Shown here one piece after another: positions 1 to 7,385 of a DNA stretch of 64,000 bases. Below the pieces are notes generated by a model. The model saw only the letters and a list, made by a program, of their open reading frames with translations. It was not told the DNA's origin and made no database searches. Source of the DNA: DASRBN01 sp035294305 (lineage in GTDB: Bacteria > Chloroflexota > Ktedonobacteria > Ktedonobacterales > Ktedonobacteraceae); the NCBI GenBank assembly GCA_035294305.1, contig DATGLD010000012.1:1-64000 (forward strand), written 5' to 3'. A program made the translations under genes and the position numbers. Position 1 is the first letter of the stretch. Every line of letters begins with the position of its first letter.

Positions 1-1
1 T

Positions 2-136
2 GCCGGAGCCACAGCCTTCTGCCGCATCCGCGGCTATCTCTCGACCTTGCGCAAACAAGGGCTGGCGCTGTTGACGGCTTTGGAACAGGTCTTGCTGGGT
101 CATCCCGTTCTTCCTGACTTTACCCTATCTGAATAG
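2..136 (+). mobile_element. C-terminal end of an IS66-type transposase (partial)
   Basis: An open frame enters from the left edge and ends at TAG 134-136. It encodes about 44 residues, including FCRIRGYLSTLRKQG, which matches my recollection of the conserved C-terminus of IS66-family transposases. Only the tail lies in the window, so I cannot tell whether the element is intact. No terminal inverted repeat was recognised downstream before the promoter at 163. Confidence 0.6.
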
Positions 137-162
137 TTACAATGAAATTCAATCCGGTTTGC

Positions 163-192
163 TTGACAGGTCAGCTACAGGACAGGTATAGT
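163..192 (+). promoter_or_regulatory. Sigma-A-type promoter for the SnoaL-like gene
   Basis: TTGACA at 163-168 and TATAGT at 187-192 are separated by 18 bp. Transcription would start near 199, about 65 bp upstream of the start codon at 264. A perfect -35 and a near-consensus -10 make this one of the clearer promoters in the window. Confidence 0.65.
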
Positions 193-263
193 GTTGACGT
201 GCATTCTTTATCGTAGCAGAAAGGCCGCCCTGGAAGAGTTCCAGGAGTAAGGAAGGGCTTCCC

Positions 264-653
264 ATGTCCACCGAAGACAACAAAGCGCTTGTACTTAGCC
301 TCTATAACGCGAGACAGCAGGGAAATCTCGCCCTATTGGACCAGATCATCTCGCCGGACTTTATCACCGCCTTTCCCGGCAATCCACAACCTCTACGCGG
401 TTCAGAGGGAATCAAACAGATGATCATCCATTTCAACAATACTTTTCATGGCGTCAATATGGCCATTAACGATCAGATTGCCGAGGGAGACAAAGTGGTA
501 GTTATTTACACCACCAGCGCGACAACCTCGGTACCCATGATGGGTATGCCTCCTGGCCAGCAGCTAACGGTTGTGGGTATTGACGTCTGGCAGGTCATGA
601 ATGGCAAAATCGTCAATTTTTTCGGTCTCTCGCAACCCGTTCCCAATGCCTAG
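264..653 (+). CDS. SnoaL-like / NTF2-fold polyketide cyclase family protein
   Basis: This 129-residue protein has the SnoaL-like layout: an N-terminal helix pair (NKALVLSLYNARQQGN), the LDQIISPDF segment, a central GSEGIKQMI helix and a C-terminal strand series ending in VDVWQV-type residues (GIDVWQVMNGKIVNFF). Family members are small cone-shaped alpha+beta barrels acting as cyclases, isomerases or ester cyclases, so the substrate cannot be assigned. The start is supported by a GGAAGGG-type ribosome site just upstream and by the promoter at 163-192. It is a single gene followed by a separate secreted protein, with no pathway partners nearby. Confidence 0.8.
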   Translation: MSTEDNKALVLSLYNARQQGNLALLDQIISPDFITAFPGNPQPLRGSEGIKQMIIHFNNTFHGVNMAINDQIAEGDKVVVIYTTSATTSVPMMGMPPGQQLTVVGIDVWQVMNGKIVNFFGLSQPVPNA

Positions 654-719
654 GCTACTTTTCTTAGAGGCAATCGTAATAAGCAACGCTGCTCAGCCGC
701 AAGAAACGTGAGGAATAGC

Positions 720-1868
720 ATGAAACGCCTGAAACTGCTCTTGCTTCCACCACTCATCGTCTCCTTTCTGATCGTCCTGCTGGCCAGCTCTGGAGCAGTA
801 GAGGCTGCCCTGGCGGGCTGGAAGATCGTGCCTAGTTCCTCTCCAGGCAGCCTGGGAACGCTCAACGGTGTCTCGCTTCTCTCGACAAGCGATGGCTGGG
901 CTGTAGGAAATTATCTTGGTAAGAGCGGACAGGGGAAAACCCTGACAGAACATTGGGATGGCACACGTTTCAAGGCGGTATCCAGTCCCAGCGTATCCCA
1001 AACGCCAAATAATCTTTTCAGCGTAACAACGGTCTCGTCCGGTGACGTATGGGCTGTCGGGAACACAGGCTCGATCAGCGGTACCCAGACGCTTGCTGAG
1101 CACTGGAACGGAAGCAACTGGCAAATCGTGTCCACGGTCAATCTCGGACTCTATAACTATCTTTTTAGTGTAGCCGCCATCTCCTCCAATGACGTATGGG
1201 CAGTCGGACGTTGGGATACTACGAATGAGGTAGTAAGTACTCTCATCGAACATTGGAATGGTAGTGGCTGGCAGGTGGTGACGAGCCCCAATGTAACCGG
1301 CTACAACTATCTCAATGCTGTGGCAGTAGTCTCGGCCAGTGATATCTGGGCGGCTGGCATTTACAATACCAACCGCAAGGATGGCACATCCATAGCTCAA
1401 ACACTGATCGAGCATTGGGATGGTTCAAGCTGGCAAATTGTACCGAGTCCCAATGCCAAGAACATCTCAAATACCCTATCCAGCCTGGCCGTGGTCTCGG
1501 CCAGCGATATCTGGGCCGTTGGGAACCTCTATAATCCTAGCAAAGGCAAAGGGCATCCATTGTCCCTGCACTGGAATGGTACGCAGTGGCAAATGGTCAA
1601 AACGCCCAATCCCTCGGCTGGCGGCAGTTTCTACGGAGTAGCGGCCGTTTCGACCAACAATGTCTGGGCGGTGGGCACCGACCCCGTTACCAAAACGCTG
1701 ATCGAAAACTGGAATGGTACGCGCTGGAAGGTTGTATCCAGTCCCAATGCCGGGGATTACAATATTCTGAATGCTGTGGCAACGCTCGCGCCAGGTTTTG
1801 CGCTTGCAGTAGGCGACGACGGCACGATCTCCGGCTCTGGCCATACGCTGGCCGAGGTCAATCAGTAA
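720..1868 (+). CDS. Secreted seven-repeat propeller-like protein (WAVG/HWNG repeats)
   Basis: The protein has 382 residues. An N-terminal signal segment (MKRLKLLLLPPLIVSFLIVL) is followed by about seven repeats of roughly 50 residues. Each carries a (D/N)xWA(V/A)G motif and, except the last, a TLxEHW(N/D)GxxW motif with a following V.SPN strand. Seven short beta-rich repeats suggest a seven-bladed beta-propeller outside the membrane; that fold is inferred. I chose ATG 720 because GTGAGGA at 708-714 is a good ribosome site for it, whereas a GTG start at 708 would overlap that site. A close paralogue lies at 3809-4963 and a decayed copy at 6850-7110. The ligand is unknown. Confidence 0.8.
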   Translation: MKRLKLLLLPPLIVSFLIVLLASSGAVEAALAGWKIVPSSSPGSLGTLNGVSLLSTSDGWAVGNYLGKSGQGKTLTEHWDGTRFKAVSSPSVSQTPNNLFSVTTVSSGDVWAVGNTGSISGTQTLAEHWNGSNWQIVSTVNLGLYNYLFSVAAISSNDVWAVGRWDTTNEVVSTLIEHWNGSGWQVVTSPNVTGYNYLNAVAVVSASDIWAAGIYNTNRKDGTSIAQTLIEHWDGSSWQIVPSPNAKNISNTLSSLAVVSASDIWAVGNLYNPSKGKGHPLSLHWNGTQWQMVKTPNPSAGGSFYGVAAVSTNNVWAVGTDPVTKTLIENWNGTRWKVVSSPNAGDYNILNAVATLAPGFALAVGDDGTISGSGHTLAEVNQ

Positions 1869-2029
1869 CCTCTTCATACAGGTTATGCAGAACATATGAA
1901 ATGGCTTGCTCTGCTTTACCGCTTCCAATTCATGCGAAAAGAATAGACCTGCAAAGAGTCCAGTGTCGCAAAACAAAGGAACCTCGTACGAAAAGTCAGT
2001 GTTCTCAACTATTTCGGGAGGAGTATAGT

Positions 2030-2365
2030 ATGACCACTGTTACCGATGAATTCATGCGCGAGAGGCTGACGAAAACCAGGCAATATTGCTTCGTTCTATT
2101 GAAGGCCGGCCCAAACAAAAAGCAGGATGGGGTCGAAAAAATTATCTGGGAGCATGGGCGCAGAAATTTTCAACTGCGCGAAGATGGCCTGTTGCCGATT
2201 GTTTGCCCGGTCAATGATGGCAGCGATGTATCAGGCATTGGAATTTTCAATGCCTCTATCGAAGAGGTCAGGAAGATCATGGACGATGACCCCGGTGTGA
2301 AAGCCGGAGTTTTTGTCTATGAGGTTCATCCCTGCCGCGGTTTTCCTGGCTCCTGTTTGCCATAA
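2030..2365 (+). CDS. YCII-related domain protein
   Basis: This 111-residue protein has the pattern of the YCII-like ferredoxin-fold family: a strand with FVLLKAGP, a middle region, then GIGIFNASIEEVRKIMDDDPGVKAGVF, matching the usual helix and DP.V..G signature, and a final strand with YEVHPCRGF. Small YCII proteins are mostly uncharacterised. The start follows a strong GGGAGGAG site at 2016-2023. The C-terminus contains two cysteines (PCRGFPGSC), unusual but not diagnostic. A short open stretch with its own ribosome site follows at 2391-2477 (see findings). Confidence 0.7.
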   Translation: MTTVTDEFMRERLTKTRQYCFVLLKAGPNKKQDGVEKIIWEHGRRNFQLREDGLLPIVCPVNDGSDVSGIGIFNASIEEVRKIMDDDPGVKAGVFVYEVHPCRGFPGSCLP

Positions 2366-2558
2366 GACCTCTGCTATAAGGAGATCAACTATTGCCCCGA
2401 AGGCCACCCAGGATGGCGTCAAGGCAGCCATCGGCCAGTGCTTTGCGCCCGCGCCTGGTGGCAAGCATTGCAATTAGAACCACCAGGAGGAAGAGGATAA
2501 CTAGTCCTCATACTCTCAAAAATAGTTCCGATCTGCAAGAACCTGGAGGAGGACTATA

Positions 2559-3545
2559 ATGGGCAAAAGAGCGTTGGCGGTCGTCTTTGATCAGCTTGAA
2601 AAAGAACAGCGCCTTAATGGAGTCATTCTAATTTCACAGAATAGGGAAGTGCTATTTGAGAAAGCATACGGGTTCGCGAGCTGGCAGTTAAGCGTTCCAA
2701 ACACGCTCGAAACAAAGTTTCATATCGCTTCTGTGACAAAAATGTTTATCGCAATGGCTGCGCTGAAGCTCTACGAGCAAGGGCTGATAAAGCTAGAAGC
2801 AAGACCGGCAGATTATTTGCCTGAGCTGGCCCCGCTTGATAAGGATATTACACTCCATCACCTCCTATCCCATACGTCCGGGTTGCAAGACATTTACGAT
2901 GTTCCGCATCTCAGATTTGAAATGTACAGGCTCAAAAACGAGCATGGAAGTCTTCTCTCATATCTTGTGAGATTGCCGCAGTTATTTCCTGTGGGAGAAC
3001 GATGGAGTTATAGCAGTACTGGCTACATTTTAATGGGATATATCATGGAGAAAGTGACAGGACTATCATTCGCCGCGTTGATGCAAGACTTCATTCTCAC
3101 GCCCCTGTCCATGACCAATACCGGCCACGATTCTCCGCGCCGGATTAATCCTGGTCGCGCATACGGTCATACCATATGGAATGGGGAACTGAGCAATGCG
3201 AGCAATGACAGATTGAGCATGTTTGAGAACGCCCCTGGCGAGCTTTACTCTACGGTGCTGGATTTAAAGAAATGGTGCGATGCATTGTTCGATTGCCCGC
3301 TTGTTTCTCCCCCAACCTTGCAACTGATGTTTACTGCGTATGGCCAGGTAGATCAATCGCTGCATTACGGCTATGGGTGCTTTCTTGCTCCGCGCTTTCG
3401 CATGCATGGCGGCTCAACGCCCGGTTTTCTCGCGCGTATCAGGCAATATCCAGAACAGAAAGTCAGTGTTATTCTGCTCTTCAACTCCGATGATGTGAAG
3501 GTAGAAAAAATAATTATGGCTATTGAGCCTCTTATCCTCGAATGA
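2559..3545 (+). CDS. Serine hydrolase, class C beta-lactamase / PBP-like family
   Basis: This 328-residue protein has all three catalytic signatures of the beta-lactamase-related family: SVTK at residues 58-61 (nucleophile Ser58, base Lys61), YSS at 151-153 and HGG at 283-285. It lacks a recognisable signal peptide, so it is probably cytoplasmic, like many esterase or D-aminopeptidase-like members; a true beta-lactamase would normally be exported. A GGAGGAGG ribosome site precedes the ATG. It stands alone between the YCII gene and a secreted propeller gene. Confidence 0.85.
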   Translation: MGKRALAVVFDQLEKEQRLNGVILISQNREVLFEKAYGFASWQLSVPNTLETKFHIASVTKMFIAMAALKLYEQGLIKLEARPADYLPELAPLDKDITLHHLLSHTSGLQDIYDVPHLRFEMYRLKNEHGSLLSYLVRLPQLFPVGERWSYSSTGYILMGYIMEKVTGLSFAALMQDFILTPLSMTNTGHDSPRRINPGRAYGHTIWNGELSNASNDRLSMFENAPGELYSTVLDLKKWCDALFDCPLVSPPTLQLMFTAYGQVDQSLHYGYGCFLAPRFRMHGGSTPGFLARIRQYPEQKVSVILLFNSDDVKVEKIIMAIEPLILE

Positions 3546-3666
3546 GGGTGTCTTTTTGCTTCACAATTTCAGACCTTCTCCGACCGATGATTACCTGTAA
3601 GTGGCGGTTGTTTCGCACCAGCATCCTCGACTTATCTAATTATGGGTAATCGCCATCTCTGTACTC

Positions 3667-3727
3667 TTGTATACATTCTTTTGATCGGATATACTTAGCA
3701 CGGGGTTTATTGATCACGTATATTTAG
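3667..3727 (+). promoter_or_regulatory. Promoter with paired direct repeats upstream of the second propeller gene
   Basis: TTGTAT at 3667-3672 and TATACT at 3690-3695 have a 17-bp spacer. Two similar 16-bp blocks with the pattern GATCnnnTATAYTTAG lie at 3683-3698, across the -10, and at 3712-3727. They are 29 bp apart, close to three helical turns. This spacing suits a dimeric or cooperative regulator, but no regulator is identified. The leader to the ATG at 3809 would be about 105 nt. Confidence 0.45.
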
Positions 3728-3808
3728 ACCACGATACCTGGCAACTCGTTCCAACATCGCTTCCTATCTTATTGTTCAGACTCGTCCATCATACTGATGG
3801 GAGGTGAC

Positions 3809-4963
3809 ATGACCAGAACAAGCATTTCGCTTCACAAACTTCTCCTGGTGGCCTTTTTGATAGTGATACTGACCCTTGTGTATTTGCCAGCGGCAGGTGC
3901 TGATGCTCTGGCGCTCGCGCAATCTTGTGGCCAATGGAGCATTACCCGCAGCTCCGATCCGAGTACTATGCTCAGCCTGGACGGTATTGCCGCCATCTCT
4001 CCCCAGGATGTCTGGACGGTCGGTTATTTCATCAATTTGCAGGGAACGAATCAGGCGCTTACCGAACGTTGGAACGGAAACCGCTGGATCAATGTTCCCA
4101 ATCCCGATCCCGGTACTCCCAGGAGCTTTCTGGATGGGGTAGCAGGCGATTCGCCCACCGATGTCTGGGCCGTCGGAGGCACCGCGGCAGGCAATTGGGA
4201 AAATCAGCATACCTTAATTGAACACTGGAATGGCACAGATTGGAGTCTCTTTCCGAGCATGCCTGGCGTACTGGATGGAGTGGCTATCCTCTCTGCCAAC
4301 AATGTCTGGGCGGTCGGCGGCAACGCCGGTAAAACGTTGGTCGAGCAGTGGAATGGCTCGCAGTGGAATGTGATTCCCAGTCCCAGTCCGGGCAAATACG
4401 GCAATAGTCTAAACTCGGTAACAGCTCTCACTCCCTCCGATGTCTGGGCGGTCGGAAGTTATTCCGCGACACAATTCGGCTATCGGAGTCTGATTGAGCA
4501 TTGGAATGGCAGTCGGTGGAGTGTCGTTAAAAGCCCTGTTCTTGGCACGTATCCCTACGACCTGCGTGCCGTGTCAGGCATCGCTGCCAACGACATCTGG
4601 GCCGTAGGTGATTACACGACTCCTCCCGGAGATATCACGCTGACGCTGGCCGAACACTGGAACGGAAAACAGTGGAGTGTTGTCCCCACCCCCAGTCCGA
4701 CGGGCGATGACATTCTGCTAGGAGTTGCAGCGATAGCGACCAACGATGTGTGGGCCGTCGGTGATTATTCCCCCGGTGGCCAGAATCTCATTGAGCAATG
4801 GAATGGGACAGGTTGGAACGTTGTTAGCAGCCCGTTCCGGCGCAGTGGGGTCAGTGGCCTGAGCGCGGTATCCGCCGACTCCGCTACCGATATCTGGGCG
4901 GCAGGGATCGATATCAACAAGCACAACTTCACCTATCACACGTTGATCGAACACTATTGTTAG
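3809..4963 (+). CDS. Secreted seven-repeat propeller-like protein, paralogue of the 720-1868 gene
   Basis: The protein has 384 residues. A hydrophobic export signal (LLLVAFLIVILTLVYLPAAGADA) is followed by seven (D/N)(V/I)W(A/T)(V/A)G motifs alternating with six (H/Q/R)WNGxxW motifs, each unit about 50 residues. A seven-bladed propeller displayed outside the cell is the most economical model. The ATG at 3809 is preceded by GGGAGGTGA; the ATG at 3797 has no upstream ribosome site. The two intact copies are separated by YCII and hydrolase genes, so this is a dispersed duplication. Binding partner and role are unknown. Confidence 0.8.
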   Translation: MTRTSISLHKLLLVAFLIVILTLVYLPAAGADALALAQSCGQWSITRSSDPSTMLSLDGIAAISPQDVWTVGYFINLQGTNQALTERWNGNRWINVPNPDPGTPRSFLDGVAGDSPTDVWAVGGTAAGNWENQHTLIEHWNGTDWSLFPSMPGVLDGVAILSANNVWAVGGNAGKTLVEQWNGSQWNVIPSPSPGKYGNSLNSVTALTPSDVWAVGSYSATQFGYRSLIEHWNGSRWSVVKSPVLGTYPYDLRAVSGIAANDIWAVGDYTTPPGDITLTLAEHWNGKQWSVVPTPSPTGDDILLGVAAIATNDVWAVGDYSPGGQNLIEQWNGTGWNVVSSPFRRSGVSGLSAVSADSATDIWAAGIDINKHNFTYHTLIEHYC

Positions 4964-4991
4964 CAGGGTAGTGACCAGGAGTGGACCCAAG

Positions 4992-5017
4992 GAGGGCGTA
5001 CCCTGGTGGTCGCCCTC
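4992..5017. repeat. Dispersed palindromic repeat between convergent genes
   Basis: GAGGGCG at 4992-4998 pairs with CGCCCTC at 5011-5017. The 24 bases from 4993 to 5016 recur as an exact reverse complement at 58130-58153 and with two changes at 22189-22212. The copy sits between the converging 3' ends of the propeller gene and the small membrane protein, so it could work as a 3'-end hairpin for both. No T-tract follows. Confidence 0.7.
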
Positions 5018-5048
5018 GAAAGGCCTGCTCGTCAAAATTCAGGTTATA

Positions 5049-5351
5049 CTATCCTTGTTGCTGGTATCCCATCTCATAGCCGGCCTGGGCCTGTTCTCCC
5101 CACCGCGAATCTTTCGGTGAGGAAAAATCTGCTGCCGGAAAATCAGAGCGCCTGTCTTTTTTCTGCTCTTGCAGCTTCAATTGCAGGCGCAATTCCTCGT
5201 TGCGCAGCTCCTGATGTTTCTGGCTCGCCCGGATGCGAACTTTGTAAAATTCCAGCGCAATGCCGAGGACGATGCTGACAATGCTGATAATGAAAAGCGC
5301 CAGGACGACCGTCGCCCAGAAGTTATCCGTGAGTATTTTCAAGAAGTCCAT
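5049..5351 (-). CDS. Small single-pass membrane protein with a cytoplasmic coiled coil
   Basis: This 100-residue protein has one transmembrane helix at about residues 12-36 (FWATVVLALFIISIVSIVLG). A highly charged heptad-like region follows at about 38-68 (RIRASQKHQELRNEELRLQLKLQEQKK), and the tail is polar. No family is recognised. Such proteins often anchor or oligomerise partners, but nothing nearby indicates a partner. A GCGAGGGATT ribosome site precedes the ATG. Confidence 0.65.
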   Translation of the reverse strand: MDFLKILTDNFWATVVLALFIISIVSIVLGIALEFYKVRIRASQKHQELRNEELRLQLKLQEQKKDRRSDFPAADFSSPKDSRWGEQAQAGYEMGYQQQG

Positions 5352-5590
5352 AATCCCTCGCAGACATGAAATGGATGTTTCACCAGGTTCGACTTATCTC
5401 TAATACGAGACAACGCTTATAAAGTTGCGCTTTTCTCCGGCAGCCGGTTTTCACACTATTCTCTTACACTTAATTTACATTTTCATGCGCTTTTTTTGAT
5501 TATCCTGGGGTATCTTATGAATACACAAAGATCACGGAAACGTGTATGGTAATAAATCGTGTGCTTGAGCAGAAAGCAGGGATAACGAAA

Positions 5591-6595
5591 ATGGTTGAAC
5601 AAGAAAATGAATTTTATGTGCCTTATGGATATCGCGTACCAACGCAGCCTTTAACTCCTGCGCCAGCAGAGATCATAGATAGCAATCCACCAGCGACAGG
5701 CTGGCCGGTGCAACAATCATACTCGCCACCCAGGGATCCGTGGGGTCAGATGCAGACTCCCCCGCCGGCGCCGCCGCAGAAACCTCCCAGGCGAACTGGC
5801 CGGACGACAGCCATCGTACTGCTGGCGCTTGTACTCGCTGCCATCTTCGGCGTAGGCCTGTTTGCCGGCTGGCAGTTCTCTAACTACCACAATAATACAG
5901 GCACAACATCGCCGGGGGTCACATCATCATCAACCACGCCGGCGCAATCCAATGGTTCGTCATCCAGCGCGAATTCAATTCAGGCCCAGCAAGAGGCGGC
6001 TATTGCGAAGATAGAACCGTCCGTCGTTGAGCTCGAGGTGACGACTTTCCAGGGGCAAGCCATCGGTTCCGGCGTTATTATCGATTCAAATGGCGATATC
6101 GTGACGAACAACCACGTCGTCAGTGGCGAACAGAGCATTCAGGTCGTGCTTAGTAACGGCCAGACCGAACAGGGTCAACTTGTAGGAACGGATGCGGCAG
6201 ATGACCTCGCTGTCGTGCGCATCACACCATTCGCCCATATGGTGGTGGCGCAGATCGGCGATTCGTCACAACTTGCGGTTGGTCAAGAGGTGCTGGCTGT
6301 CGGCAACCCGCTTGGTATCACCGAAACTGCCACCCAGGGCATCGTAAGCGCCCTGAACCGCAGCGTAACGGAGTCGAATGGGGTGACCATCCCGAATGCC
6401 ATCCAGACCGATGCGCCCATCAACCCTGGCAATAGCGGCGGCGCTCTGATCAACTTGCAGGGCCAACTCGTAGGTATCCCAACGCTGGGAGCGGTGAACA
6501 CCGAATCCAATACACCTGCTAACGGACTGGGTTTCGCGATCCCGTCCAATACCGTAAAAACAGCTGTACAGCAGATTCTCCAGAGCGGCAGGTAA
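5591..6595 (+). CDS. Membrane-anchored trypsin-like serine protease (HtrA/DegP-like, no PDZ domain)
   Basis: The protein has 334 residues. A proline-rich cytoplasmic region (1-68) precedes a transmembrane helix (about 73-96), a Ser/Thr-rich linker (100-135) and an S1C protease domain. The catalytic triad is visible: His175 in NNHVV, Asp205 in DDLAVV and Ser282 in PGNSGG. The chain ends right after the protease domain, so the C-terminal PDZ domain of most HtrA proteins is absent. The protease probably acts outside the membrane in envelope protein quality control. I prefer ATG 5591, preceded by AGCAGGGAT, over an in-frame ATG at 5546 with no obvious ribosome site. Confidence 0.88.
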   Translation: MVEQENEFYVPYGYRVPTQPLTPAPAEIIDSNPPATGWPVQQSYSPPRDPWGQMQTPPPAPPQKPPRRTGRTTAIVLLALVLAAIFGVGLFAGWQFSNYHNNTGTTSPGVTSSSTTPAQSNGSSSSANSIQAQQEAAIAKIEPSVVELEVTTFQGQAIGSGVIIDSNGDIVTNNHVVSGEQSIQVVLSNGQTEQGQLVGTDAADDLAVVRITPFAHMVVAQIGDSSQLAVGQEVLAVGNPLGITETATQGIVSALNRSVTESNGVTIPNAIQTDAPINPGNSGGALINLQGQLVGIPTLGAVNTESNTPANGLGFAIPSNTVKTAVQQILQSGR

Positions 6596-6664
6596 ATAGA
6601 TCTGATCGTCCTGGCGCCGCCGGGGTGCTCCTTTCGCTCCGCGGTGTACAGCACAAAGAGGTGC

Positions 6665-6732
6665 TGTAGGGACAGTGGCTGGTCCTTTCCTATCCTCCCC
6701 AACGAGGACAGGGACCAGCCACTGTCCCTACA
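6665..6732. repeat. Perfect 21-bp-arm palindrome (GGGACAG family)
   Basis: Bases 6665-6685 are the exact reverse complement of 6712-6732, with a 26-base loop that itself contains a TCCT/AGGA pair. It lies just after the protease gene. Related sequences with the TAGGGACAG or TAGGGGCAG end and a GGCGCTGTCCC/GCCTGTCC half occur at 7275, 16158, 16295, 16742, 24729 and 34761. No T-tract follows, so it is a repeat element first, although it could fold in the mRNA. Confidence 0.8.
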
Positions 6733-6769
6733 GGACATTTCAATCGCCCTGAAAAAGTTCGTTTTGCTA

Positions 6770-6798
6770 TTGCTTTTTGGGCCAAAATATGTTATAAT
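6770..6798 (+). promoter_or_regulatory. Strong sigma-A-type promoter with no gene ahead of its terminator
   Basis: TTGCTT at 6770-6775 and a perfect TATAAT at 6793-6798 are separated by 17 bp. Initiation near 6805 would run straight into the hairpin terminator at 6816-6851, giving a transcript of only about 45 nt. Confidence 0.5.
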
Positions 6799-6815
6799 TG
6801 CTATGTTACTTCAAA

Positions 6816-6851
6816 AAGACCTCGCGCATCTAAAACGCGAGGTCTTCTTTT
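6816..6851 (+). terminator. Intrinsic terminator with a perfect 11-bp stem
   Basis: AAGACCTCGCG at 6816-6826 pairs with CGCGAGGTCTT at 6836-6846 around a 9-base loop, followed by CTTTTAC. A run of A bases precedes the stem, so it could also terminate minus-strand transcription from the decayed gene at 6850-7110. Confidence 0.7.
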
Positions 6852-7110
6852 ACTTCGCTAACCCATTCATCGCACCTTCTAGATGTACCAACGTATGGCT
6901 ACCGGTCTCAGTATATAGGAATAGAACAATCTGTGCCGGAAACAGCCATGCTATTGACAAAGGTGTCTGCGCCGGAAACGCTATCTGGCAGTGGCAAAAG
7001 TATCTGCTGCCAGGATTTTCCGTCCCAATGCGCCACTTCTGCCTGATTGCCCGGCCCGCTTCGTAATCCATTCGTATGCGAAATAGCTCTCCCTCCATTC
7101 TTCCTCACTC
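6850..7110 (-). pseudogene. Decayed fragment of a WAVG/HWNG propeller-like gene
   Basis: On the minus strand, one frame contains VAHWDGKSWQQILLP, clearly the HWNGxxW unit of the two intact propeller proteins, followed about 30 residues later by a degenerate strand. Past a stop, the next frame reads GSHTLVHLEGAMNGL, resembling the TLxEHWNG block. Reading frame and spacing are broken and there is no intact N-terminus. I infer a third, decayed family member. The boundaries are approximate. Confidence 0.45.
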
Positions 7111-7274
7111 GTTAAAACTCTGTAACGCCACGGTATATTCATTTCTGCGATGAATTTGTTACACGGCAGAGCGCAATAGCACCATGAAAAAGAAGGCTGC
7201 ACTTTCACCGCGATGGAAAGCTGTGATGAACTTTGACAACCGGATGGATTCCCCGCTTCGGTTGGAAAATTCTT

Positions 7275-7296
7275 TAGGGACAAGCCGCTGTCCCTA
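7275..7296. repeat. Short palindrome of the GGGACAG repeat family
   Basis: TAGGGACA at 7275-7282 pairs with TGTCCCTA at 7289-7296 across six bases. It is the only structured element I see in the stretch from 7111 to 7385 apart from a possible promoter (TTGGAC and TATCAT with 18-bp spacing, about 7300-7330) for the downstream oxidoreductase gene. Confidence 0.5.
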
Positions 7297-7385
7297 CATT
7301 TGGACGTGGCCGATAGTACATGCTATCATTAAGGCTGCTAGCAGTTTTGTAGCAAGCGATACCGTTATGGATAAGGAGATTAGGC

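Noticed and set aside
693..1415. Minus-strand 240-residue frame opposite the first propeller gene
   Set aside because: It is the antisense shadow of the WAVG repeats. Its apparent repeat structure comes from the repeated plus-strand codons.
1586..2029. N-terminal extension of the YCII-like frame back to 1586
   Set aside because: It overlaps the propeller gene in another frame, and a strong ribosome site and ATG at 2030 begin exactly at the recognisable domain.
2559..3545. Antibiotic-resistance beta-lactamase
   Set aside because: The fold motifs are present, but there is no signal peptide. The family includes many esterases and peptidases, so resistance cannot be claimed.
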